From: Desulfobulbaceae bacterium
Lineage (GTDB): Bacteria > Desulfobacterota > Desulfobulbia > Desulfobulbales > DAOVSZ01
Assembly (NCBI GenBank): GCA_030627725.1
Contig: DAOVSZ010000003.1
Location: 1 to 28,737 of the forward strand
Direction: 5' to 3'
DNA: 28,737 nt
Position numbers and translations under genes: made by a program
Notes under the pieces: model-generated
What the model was told of the DNA's origin: nothing
Database searches by the model: none
The model's input: only the letters and a program-made list of their open reading frames with translations
Shown here: one piece after another, positions 22,608-28,737 of the stretch
How the letters are laid out: the number at the start of each line of letters is the position of its first letter
How positions within the stretch are numbered: position 1 is the first letter of the stretch

Positions 22608-23645
22608 ATGGAGCTGTCAAACAATACTACTATGACTTCATCATTACCCGAATTTGTCCAACACCTGATGGACCCGGCATCCTACCCTCATGCTGCGGCT
22701 GATCTTCACCTTATTCAGACGCATATCTCGTATGTTTTTCTGGCCGGCGACTCTGTCTATAAGTTTAAAAAACCAATGAATTTCGGATTCTTGGACTTTT
22801 CGACCCTTGAGAAACGGAAATACTTCTGTGAACAGGAGCTGACTCTGAACAGGCGCCTCTGCCCGACCATCTATCTTGACTTGGTAAGTGTAAACAAAGC
22901 CGGTGGCGCTTTAAGCTTGAATGGTCCGGGCGAACCTCTCGAATACGGCATCAGAATGGTGCGCATGCCGACCGAACGCATGATGAACAGGGTGATACGG
23001 GCCGGCGATCTGACGCATGAGATACTTGACGGTATTGTTGACATCCTGGTCCCTTTTTATGAACGGGCCGCAAGCGGGCCGAAAATCGATGCCTTGTGCA
23101 CAGCCGATGCGGTAAGCGTCAATGTGCTGGAAAATCTGGCCCAGAGCGAACAGTTTGTCGGCTGCAGCGCCTTGAGCCGGGCCGAATATGATGCGATAGG
23201 AAACTATGCCGTGAATTTTCTGAAAGATACGGCCCTGTTTGAACAGAGGATTGCGGCCGGCCGGGCCAAAGACTGTCACGGTGATCTCCATTCCGCCAAT
23301 ATCTGCCTTGCTGACCAGGTCTATATCTATGACTGTATCGAATTTAACGAACGTTTCCGATACAGTGATGTGGCGAACGATGTCGCGTTTCTTGCCATGG
23401 ATCTTGACGATTACGGGCTGGAAACGCTCTCGGAGTACTTTATCAATCGGTTCCAGGAGGCCTCCGGCGACAGCGGACTGCGTCAGGTCCTTAATTTTTA
23501 TAAATGTTACCGGGCAACGGTCCGGGGCAAAATAGGCCTTTTGACCGCCCACGAAGAAGAGGTTGACGATGCAACCCGCGCCGAGTCCCTGAACCTGGCA
23601 ACTCAATATTTTAGACTGGCACAGAGATATGCGGAAGTTGGATGA
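22608..23645 (+). CDS. APH-like kinase domain protein (COG2187-type)
   Basis: A 345-aa protein with an aminoglycoside-phosphotransferase-like kinase fold. Visible are VYKFKKPMNFGFLDFSTLEKR, which holds the likely ATP-binding lysine, the Brenner-type loop CHGDLHSANICL (catalytic Asp, then Asn) and IYDCIEFNERFRYSDVANDVAFL with the metal-binding aspartate. In many bacteria this domain is fused to a P-loop kinase domain in a single protein of about 500-530 aa; here the second half is the next gene, overlapping by 4 bp (ATGA). The substrate is unknown and resistance is not implied. GGAGG stands about 13 bp before the ATG, a little far. Confidence 0.85.
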   Translation: MELSNNTTMTSSLPEFVQHLMDPASYPHAAADLHLIQTHISYVFLAGDSVYKFKKPMNFGFLDFSTLEKRKYFCEQELTLNRRLCPTIYLDLVSVNKAGGALSLNGPGEPLEYGIRMVRMPTERMMNRVIRAGDLTHEILDGIVDILVPFYERAASGPKIDALCTADAVSVNVLENLAQSEQFVGCSALSRAEYDAIGNYAVNFLKDTALFEQRIAAGRAKDCHGDLHSANICLADQVYIYDCIEFNERFRYSDVANDVAFLAMDLDDYGLETLSEYFINRFQEASGDSGLRQVLNFYKCYRATVRGKIGLLTAHEEEVDDATRAESLNLATQYFRLAQRYAEVG

Positions 23646-24211
23646 ATAAGAAGCTATATATTTATGTCTTTTTCGGGCTTATCGCCTCCGGCAAGAGCAC
23701 TCTGGCCCGGGCCTGGGCCGATCGGCACGGGCTTTTCTGCTATAATTCCGATGTGGTGCGCAAAGATCTTGCAGGAACAACTGCAGCCCACAGCCGACAA
23801 GACTCCTTTGATCAGGGCATCTATAGCAAAGAGTTTTCGAGAAAGACCTACAGCGCTCTTCTTGAAAAAGCCAAAGGCGATCTGACCCGGGGAGATTCCG
23901 TGGTCCTTGACGCCTCCTATCAAAGCAGGAAAGAACGGCAGCGGGTCCGCGAACTGGCGGCACGATACAAGGCGCAGGTCCTCTTTATCCTGTGCGCCTG
24001 CCCGGAACAGGAGATGAAGCGGAGGATGGAAGAGCGCGCCCGCGACCCGCAGGCAATTTCTGACGGCCGCTGGGAAATTTACCTGCAACAGAAAGATACG
24101 TTTGAAGCGCCGGACGAATGTGAACCTTCGGAAATTTTTCAGATTTCGACAATGGCGCCGACGCAAACACTGATTGATCAGATGGAACAAGCAATTTCTG
24201 AAAAAATCTGA
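23642..24211 (+). CDS. P-loop (AAA_33/gluconokinase-like) kinase
   Basis: A 189-aa P-loop NTPase related to small-molecule kinases. Walker A is FGLIASGKST (11-20, Lys18), then a Cys/Asn segment (CYNSDVVRKDL), the Walker-B-like region VVLDASYQSR and the lid-region arginines MKRRMEERARD. It overlaps the preceding APH-like gene by 4 bp, so the two are translationally coupled. They correspond to the C- and N-terminal halves of a protein that is often a single chain. The two probably act as a complex; the substrate is unknown. Confidence 0.85.
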   Translation: MNKKLYIYVFFGLIASGKSTLARAWADRHGLFCYNSDVVRKDLAGTTAAHSRQDSFDQGIYSKEFSRKTYSALLEKAKGDLTRGDSVVLDASYQSRKERQRVRELAARYKAQVLFILCACPEQEMKRRMEERARDPQAISDGRWEIYLQQKDTFEAPDECEPSEIFQISTMAPTQTLIDQMEQAISEKI

Positions 24212-24252
24212 TACATAATACCGTACCTCTGATACCCCCCAAAGGAGAATAA

Positions 24253-25191
24253 ATGAACGCCCTTATTTGCGGATCTTTTGCATACGATAGTATTATGGTC
24301 TTTCAGGACCGATTCAAAAATCATATCCTGCCGGACAAGGTGCATATCTTAAACGTGAGTTTTTTAGTGCCCGAGATGCGCCGGGAATTCGGCGGCTGCG
24401 CCGGGAATATTGCCTATAACCTTAATCTGTTAGGCGGCAATGCCCTGCCAATGGGCACTGTTGGTGAGGATTTCGCCCCCTATGGCCAGTGGATGGAACA
24501 GTGCGGAGTAAACCAGCAATACGTCACTGAAGTAGAAGGCGCCTTTACAGCCCAGGCCTTTGTCACCACAGACATGGATGACAACCAGATCACCGCCTTT
24601 CATCCTGGCGCGATGAACTTTGCCCATCAGAATAAAGTTGCAAATGCAGCTGATGTTTCAATCGGCATTGTGTCTCCGGACGGCCGAGAGGGCATGATCG
24701 AACATGCCGGCCAGTTTGCCGATGCCGGAATTCCTTTTATCTTTGACCCGGGCCAGGGACTGCCCATGTTCAATGCCGACGAACTGCTCATCTTTATCGA
24801 CCAGGCCACCTGGCTTACAGTCAACGATTACGAGTGGCAGTTGATTCAGGAACGCACCGGACTAAACGAGGTCCAAGTGGCGGAGCGCGTAAAAGCCCTG
24901 ATCATTACCCGTGGCGGCGAAGGTTCGATTATCTGCGAAGGATCAAACAGGATCGATATTCCGATCGCCAAAGCAGACACCCCTCTCGACCCGACCGGCT
25001 GCGGTGACGCATACCGGGCCGGGCTCCTCTATGGCCTCATGAACGATCTGGACTGGGAGACAACCGGCAGGCTGGCAGCGCTGATGGGAGCGATCAAGAT
25101 CGAAGAGCACGGCACCCAGAACCATCGTCCGGAACGCCAAGAGATTGAAGACCGTTTCAAGGAAAATTTCGATTACAGGATTGGAGGGTAA
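24253..25191 (+). CDS. PfkB-family kinase, adenosine kinase-like
   Basis: A 312-aa sugar/nucleoside kinase. The first motif GGCAGNIAYNLNLLGG (residues about 47-62) and the second motif DPTGCGDAYRAG (about 248-259, catalytic Asp in GCGD) define the PfkB family. The N-terminal segment DRFKNHILPDKVHILNVSFL matches the bacterial subgroup generally annotated as adenosine kinase, in which several members do phosphorylate adenosine. LITRGGEGS provides the anion-hole region. A strong AAAGGAG ribosome-binding site precedes the ATG. It ends 1 bp before the ferredoxin gene start, so both are co-translated. Substrate preference could also be another nucleoside or sugar. Confidence 0.85.
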   Translation: MNALICGSFAYDSIMVFQDRFKNHILPDKVHILNVSFLVPEMRREFGGCAGNIAYNLNLLGGNALPMGTVGEDFAPYGQWMEQCGVNQQYVTEVEGAFTAQAFVTTDMDDNQITAFHPGAMNFAHQNKVANAADVSIGIVSPDGREGMIEHAGQFADAGIPFIFDPGQGLPMFNADELLIFIDQATWLTVNDYEWQLIQERTGLNEVQVAERVKALIITRGGEGSIICEGSNRIDIPIAKADTPLDPTGCGDAYRAGLLYGLMNDLDWETTGRLAALMGAIKIEEHGTQNHRPERQEIEDRFKENFDYRIGG

Positions 25192-25192
25192 G

Positions 25193-25627
25193 ATGTACAC
25201 GCGAATTTATATACTGCGGTTTCCAAAGGACATTATCGATCAGCCTATAATATGCAATCTTGTTAAGGAGTATGGCGTCGACTTCAATATTCTGCAGGCC
25301 TCCATCTCACTACAGGATGAAGGGCTGATGGTCATAGAACTCATGGGCACTAAGGCCAGTATCAAAAAGGGAGTTTCCTATCTAAAAAAAATCGGGGTCA
25401 AGATAGAGAAACTGGCAGCCAGCATCCGACGTGATGATGACAAATGCTACCAGTGCGGCATGTGCACCGGAATCTGCCCCACCGGCGCCCTGTTCATCCA
25501 CCGGCCGGATATGGCCGTCCTGTTTGACCCAAAAAAATGCACGGGCTGCAGCCTGTGTGTCACCGTCTGCCCGGTCAGGGCCATGGAGGTTTCAATAAAC
25601 CGTACCGTGAGCGCAGTGGGGACTTAG
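25193..25627 (+). CDS. NIL domain plus 2x[4Fe-4S] ferredoxin
   Basis: A 144-aa cytosolic protein. Residues about 3-76 form a NIL domain (YILRFPKDIIDQPIICNLVKE and a second strand-helix unit around VIELMGTKA), a ligand-sensing module best known from methionine transporters. Two 4Fe-4S motifs follow: Cys85-88-91-95 (CYQCGMCTGIC) and Cys116-119-122-126 (CTGCSLCVTVC). The ATG at 25193 is preferred over an upstream in-frame ATG at 25145 because the protein then starts at the first strand of the NIL domain and GGAGG lies just upstream. NIL-ferredoxins occur in anaerobes near sulfur-amino-acid metabolism genes. A strong terminator lies about 45 bp after the stop codon. Confidence 0.9.
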   Translation: MYTRIYILRFPKDIIDQPIICNLVKEYGVDFNILQASISLQDEGLMVIELMGTKASIKKGVSYLKKIGVKIEKLAASIRRDDDKCYQCGMCTGICPTGALFIHRPDMAVLFDPKKCTGCSLCVTVCPVRAMEVSINRTVSAVGT

Positions 25628-25670
25628 CCGTATTGAATGCCACAGCGCTGCATATGAATGCTGGAAACAA

Positions 25671-25712
25671 AAAAAGACCTGTTACCGCCGAAACAGTAAC
25701 AGGTCTTTTTTT
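25671..25712. terminator. Rho-independent terminator after the NIL-ferredoxin gene
   Basis: GACCTGTTAC (25676-25685) pairs with GTAACAGGTC (25696-25705), extended by an A tract before and a T tract after. It is symmetrical in form and so could work in both directions, but only plus-strand genes adjoin it. Confidence 0.92.
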
Positions 25713-25818
25713 GTCGTTTAACTTCTTCCGTTGACTTCTTTCTTGTTTTTTTCTTCCTGGTTGTGACAGAATAAGTGAACGTGCTTTTCACACTCTGTTC
25801 CGGACAGGAGGAAAACTC

Positions 25819-27396
25819 ATGACGACCAATGCATCTCTCTTAACAGACCCCGGCAAAGGGAAACGCTTTCAGGTCCTGGCAGGCGCGATCCTTGTCCAAC
25901 TCATCCTGGGCACGGTCTATGGCTACAGCATCTTCTGGGAACCCTTGTCCTCTAACATCTTCCCGACCGTAATCACAGAGGCACAGAAAGCTACGCAGCT
26001 TGCCGCAGAGACCCTTGAACAGGGGGCCATTGTCGTGGCGGATGACGCTGCGGTCAAGGTTGAGATTGCAAAACAGCAGGGCATCCTGAAGTATGCCTTT
26101 TCGATCTGTATCTTGAGTTTTGCCACTGTCATGGTCATTGCCGGACGCGTGCAGGACGTCCAAGGCCCCCGGGTGCCGGCAATCATCGGCGGGCTTCTGA
26201 TGGGTACCGGCTTCATCTATGCGGGACTCATGTCAAACGCCATTGTCTTTTATCTCGCCCATGCGCTTTTTGCCGGCGTAGTGACTGTTCTCATCCTCAT
26301 GGTTTTTCATACCTTTCTCGGCCACCTTGGCGATGAGTCGGTCATTGTCCGATACGCACCCATGGGTATCATGACGACATGTATTGTGGCCGGGATCATG
26401 ATGGGCAACCAGTATGTCGGAAAGGTCGCGGAAATGGACCAGCTCCTCTTGTTATGGGGCACGATCGGTTTCATGGCCGGGGCCGGGATCGGTTTTGCCT
26501 ATGTCTGCCCCATTGCCGCCCTGGTAAAATGGTTTCCTGAACATAAAGGACTCGTGAGCGGGGTTGCGGTAGCCGGATTCGGCCTGGGCGCCTATCTCTT
26601 CAGCCAGACATGGGGGGCATTAGGCTATATCGGCAAACAGGGAATCTTCCCGTTCTTTATTATGCATGGGGTTGTCTGCATTGTTGCCGTGACTGCCGGC
26701 GCACTCCTCCTGAGCAACCCTCCATCAACTGCGCCTGTAGCAAACAAGACGATTCTGCCGGATTCAACCTGGCAGGAGACACTGAAAGATCCGGCCTTCT
26801 ATCTCCTCTGGCTGATGTTCTTCAGCGGCGCCATGGCCGGGCTTATGGTCATAGGCATCATCAAGGTCTTTGCAGGCGAACAGCTCGTGGCCGCTGCCCG
26901 CGAGGCAGGCAGGACCTTGAGTGCTCCGGAAACAAGCGCTCTGATGCTGAAAGGGGCTGCTGCCGTCGGGCTGCTTGCCATCTTTAACGCGGTCGGCAGG
27001 GTAGTCTGGGGCTTTATCTCGGACCGGATCGGCCGTACCCCGACATTTGTCGCCATGTTTCTTCTCCAGGCGGGCATCATGTTCTTTCTTGCCGGGATGA
27101 AAACGGAAGCGTCGCTCAGTATCGGGGCGGCGCTGGTCGGTTTTAATTTTGGCGGCAATTTCGCACTCTTTCCATCCGCAACCGCGGACATGTTCGGGGC
27201 AAAAAACTTAGGCGCAAACTATGGCTGGGTTTTCACCTCGTACGGTATTGCAGGCGTAGTAGGAATTGCGGCCGGAAACTTCGCAAAAGTCCTGACCGGC
27301 AGCTACGCCGCTGCATTCACCCTGGCGGCAGTCCTCTGTCTGCTGTCTGCCGGGCTGGCGATAATTTTACAAGTTGTGCACAAAAACAAAGGATAG
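25819..27396 (+). CDS. OFA-family MFS transporter
   Basis: A 525-aa inner-membrane transporter of the major facilitator superfamily, oxalate/formate antiporter (OFA) group. About twelve hydrophobic segments are visible, with the family start QVLAGAILVQLILGTVYGYSIFW and the motif-A-like GRVVWGFISDRIGRTP near residue 395-410. FPATADMFG-like FPSATADMFGAKN occurs late. The first periplasmic loop is longer than usual (about 45 residues, from ITEAQKATQ to KQQGILK) and is polar. A second polar insert lies around FAGEQLVAAAREAGRTL. Substrate unknown; carboxylates are typical. The SD AGGAGG 8 bp upstream is strong. No partner gene adjoins it. Confidence 0.88.
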   Translation: MTTNASLLTDPGKGKRFQVLAGAILVQLILGTVYGYSIFWEPLSSNIFPTVITEAQKATQLAAETLEQGAIVVADDAAVKVEIAKQQGILKYAFSICILSFATVMVIAGRVQDVQGPRVPAIIGGLLMGTGFIYAGLMSNAIVFYLAHALFAGVVTVLILMVFHTFLGHLGDESVIVRYAPMGIMTTCIVAGIMMGNQYVGKVAEMDQLLLLWGTIGFMAGAGIGFAYVCPIAALVKWFPEHKGLVSGVAVAGFGLGAYLFSQTWGALGYIGKQGIFPFFIMHGVVCIVAVTAGALLLSNPPSTAPVANKTILPDSTWQETLKDPAFYLLWLMFFSGAMAGLMVIGIIKVFAGEQLVAAAREAGRTLSAPETSALMLKGAAAVGLLAIFNAVGRVVWGFISDRIGRTPTFVAMFLLQAGIMFFLAGMKTEASLSIGAALVGFNFGGNFALFPSATADMFGAKNLGANYGWVFTSYGIAGVVGIAAGNFAKVLTGSYAAAFTLAAVLCLLSAGLAIILQVVHKNKG

Positions 27397-27425
27397 AGTT
27401 AAACATAGATGAACAACGCTCAAAA

Positions 27426-27554
27426 ATGATTGAAGATTTGAGGAATGAACTGCTGGTTGGAATCAAGCAACTTGATGCAGGTAAATCTCAAAAATTTGAT
27501 CAGAAACTGATTAATAAAATCAAACGAGATGCCAAGAAGATGTTTGCTGTATGA
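27426..27554 (+). pseudogene. ParD-like antitoxin remnant, N-terminal half missing
   Basis: A 42-aa frame, MIEDLRNELLVGIKQLDAG followed by a basic FDQKLINKIKRDAKK. It resembles the C-terminal, toxin-binding part of ParD antitoxins; the N-terminal ribbon-helix-helix that would bind DNA is absent. The frame is open upstream for ten codons but then enters the MFS gene, leaving no room for the missing half. Its stop overlaps the ATG of the following ParE-like frame (ATGA), as in intact parDE operons. I judge it a 5'-truncated relic. Confidence 0.55.
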
Positions 27555-27733
27555 AAAAGCGAAAGCTCGTCATATCTGAACAGGCAACCCATGATTTAGC
27601 AGATATCTGGCTCTATATTGCTAACGACTCGCCCCAAGTTGCTGACAAATCTCTTGATGTCATATATGAAAACTGTCAACTAAGAATGCTTCCAAAGCTG
27701 ACAGTAAAAATGAATCTGTTGCGATTTTTTTGA
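27551..27733 (+). pseudogene. ParE-like toxin fragment, C-terminal half missing
   Basis: A 60-aa frame starting MKKRKLVISEQATHDLADIW, a clear ParE/RelE-superfamily N-terminus with the usual helix (LADIWLYIANDSP) and second helix (VADKSLDVIYENCQL). After about residue 44 the similarity to ParE ends; the remaining residues (RMLPKLTVKMNLLRFF) do not resemble the expected C-terminal sheet, and full-length members have about 95-100 aa. The frame is thus probably inactivated by deletion or frameshift near 27685. Starts by 4-bp overlap with the ParD-like remnant. Confidence 0.6.
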
Positions 27734-27789
27734 ATTACAGGAAGGCAAGCCGGTAAGCATTCTTCTCAAACCTTAAAGGGAAAGGCGAT

Positions 27790-28077
27790 ATGGATTATTA
27801 CAAAGCCATTGCGGATGCGGCGTTAGATTCTGCCGCCAGCGGGGAACAGTTGATCGCCTATACGAACGGGCTGATTATCGTGGCCCTCCTCTTCGTTATT
27901 TACTGGTGTCTGATCAGGGACAAGAGAAGGAGGAAGAAACTTGAGTTTCCCAGGTTCTGCGATGATTGCTTGTTTTTGTTCCATTTCAGATTCGGATTCT
28001 GCATGAAGACGTGCAAGCACCACCCTGACCACAAGGTTTCGACCACAAAATCCTTTTACCAGGAAAAGGCATCATAA
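27790..28077 (+). CDS. Small hypothetical protein with one membrane segment
   Basis: A 95-aa frame I do not recognise. The first 20 residues are acidic/polar (MDYYKAIADAALDSAASGEQ), then one clear transmembrane segment (about 26-42, GLIIVALLFVIYWCLI) followed by a basic RDKRRRKK stop-transfer. The remainder is Cys/Phe/His-rich (CDDC, CMKTCKHH) and may be read-through of a shorter gene rather than a real domain. AAAGGCG stands just before the ATG at 27790. It is the only plausible gene in the 27734-28540 stretch. Confidence 0.4.
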   Translation: MDYYKAIADAALDSAASGEQLIAYTNGLIIVALLFVIYWCLIRDKRRRKKLEFPRFCDDCLFLFHFRFGFCMKTCKHHPDHKVSTTKSFYQEKAS

Positions 28078-28540
28078 TCACTCCGTCCGTTTACCAAAAT
28101 TATGCTTCCGTAAAAGGGGAATTATTTCTTAAGAACCCAAAAGTCAACATATCTATATTCCAGATTGTCCAGTGTATTTGAGGGAAAATTTGATTACTGG
28201 GCCAAAGACTATGAACCTTTTTCTTTCAATATTTCCTGTTGTTACGTATATAGGGTAGGCATCATCAGAAAGTCAATTTTTAAGCCTGCGAGCAGGACAT
28301 CATACACTTTGTGTTATTACAGAGATGTCGTTGCATATTTGCAGGCGCTGTTTCAAAAAAAATCCGACAGCGCCAACGGACAACTATGTTTTGCCGAAGA
28401 AAAAAGGCACGTGTCACCTCATGTTACCTGTAGAGGCATCTCAACAATCATATCTCCACTGATTAAAATATACCGAATATCAGGTCAATTACCCCTTGAC
28501 CTCCTCATCTTGCCCTCATATACTCGATAAAAACAAGAAG
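28078..28540. other. AT-rich region without a supported gene
   Basis: About 460 bp with no convincing coding signal, tRNA or repeat. A 121-codon open frame from 28165 has no ribosome-binding site, no recognisable domain and an AT-rich, Cys/Ser/Tyr-heavy composition unlike the neighbouring genes, so I do not call it. With the adjacent parDE relic this looks like a decayed segment. Confidence 0.55.
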
Positions 28541-28550
28541 TAACTTCGAT

Positions 28551-28620
28551 AAAACTCCAAGGAGGCGAATCGCGAAGGCGGTTCAGTACAACTGGAGTTT
28601 TGACGGCGGCTTCGCGCCGC
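28551..28620 (+). promoter_or_regulatory. Two adjoining hairpins in the leader of the last gene
   Basis: AAAACTCCA (28551-28559) pairs with TGGAGTTTT (28593-28601), with a loop of 33 bases. A second hairpin GCGGC (28606-28610) with GCCGC (28616-28620) follows at once. They lie 32 bp before the GTG start at 28652, with a strong GGAGG at 28641-28645. Structured leaders of this kind often control the following gene, but no known riboswitch class is recognised. Confidence 0.4.
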
Positions 28621-28651
28621 AAAAACTCTTATTTCGTTTCGGAGGAAAAGT

Positions 28652-28737
28652 GTGGAGGTCGAAGAGTACAAAGAGACGTTGAAAAGGCTGATTGATGAGG
28701 CGAGCGCTGTAGCTCCTTCAATTGCTCGTGTGCGCCA
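28652..28737 (+). CDS. Partial gene cut by the window end, unknown function
   Basis: An open frame of 28 codons starting with GTG (MEVEEYKETLKRLIDEASAV) runs off the window. The start is supported by GGAGG 6 bp upstream. The visible part is charged and helical and not recognisable. It could be any short-leader cytosolic protein. Confidence 0.45.
   Translation, partial: MEVEEYKETLKRLIDEASAVAPSIARVR

Noticed and set aside
22608..23645. Aminoglycoside resistance gene
   Set aside because: Only the kinase fold is shared; the sequence fits the general COG2187 group, and no resistance determinant is indicated.
27823..28032. Minus-strand 69-codon frame
   Set aside because: It lies opposite the membrane-segment ORF at 27790, with no ribosome-binding site or recognised domain.
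28165..28530. 121-codon plus-strand frame
   Set aside because: It has no ribosome-binding site, an odd composition and no recognisable motifs, so it is probably chance.

Overview
The window looks like a stretch of chromosome from an anaerobic, sulfur-metabolising bacterium, most likely a sulfate reducer or sulfur disproportionator of the Desulfobacterota (Desulfobulbales-like). This rests mainly on a complete dsrMKJOP operon (10176-15298), the membrane complex linking the quinone pool to dissimilatory sulfite reduction. Supporting signs are an RsbRD_N-type gene directly before dsrM, a small NIL-domain ferredoxin, an OFA-family transporter and a TIGR04211-type SH3 protein. The lineage is inferred from gene content; there is no rRNA or other marker in the window.

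Layout: (1) 97-4642, minus strand: lgt, a two-domain M16 peptidase and rpe, probably co-transcribed. The lgt start codon directly abuts seven tandem copies of a 7-bp repeat. (2) 4829-9264, plus strand: a B12-binding-type radical SAM protein, a 110-bp palindromic repeat (copy 1), a tiny ribbon-helix-helix-like protein with a possible palindromic operator, an HDOD protein, an MBL-fold hydrolase and a FlaG-like domain protein. (3) 9512-15359: a promoter candidate, the RsbRD_N-like gene, dsrM, dsrK, dsrJ, dsrO, dsrP and a strong terminator. (4) 15458-17788: one 776-aa ORF fusing cysteine synthase to full-length cysteinyl-tRNA synthetase, in which both ATP-site signatures (HIGH and KMSKS) are altered. 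(5) 17794-18850: an inverted-repeat cassette, the SH3/coiled-coil membrane protein (minus strand) and palindromic repeat copy 2.

(6) 18943-22415: a tRNA-dihydrouridine synthase converging on, and overlapping, a Ser/Thr kinase with a C-terminal DUF1566 domain. Upstream of the kinase, on the same minus strand, are a calcineurin-like phosphoesterase and a small basic/acidic mixed protein. (7) 22608-25627, plus strand: an APH-like kinase and a P-loop kinase as two overlapping genes, a PfkB/adenosine-kinase-like gene, a NIL-4Fe4S ferredoxin and a terminator. (8) 25819-27396: an OFA-family MFS transporter. (9) 27397-28737: a decayed zone with a 5'-truncated parD-like and a 3'-truncated parE-like gene, a small one-TM ORF, about 570 bp without a credible gene, and the start of a further gene cut by the window edge.

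Functional picture: DsrMKJOP would pass electrons between menaquinone, periplasmic cytochromes and the cytoplasmic sulfite-reduction machinery that makes sulfide. The next gene downstream uses sulfide to make cysteine and carries a CysRS module on the same chain. It is separated from dsrP by a terminator, so it is probably a separate transcription unit. The most unusual item is the CysK-CysRS fusion with degenerate signatures. The best structural novelty is the pair of 92%-identical 110-bp palindromes.
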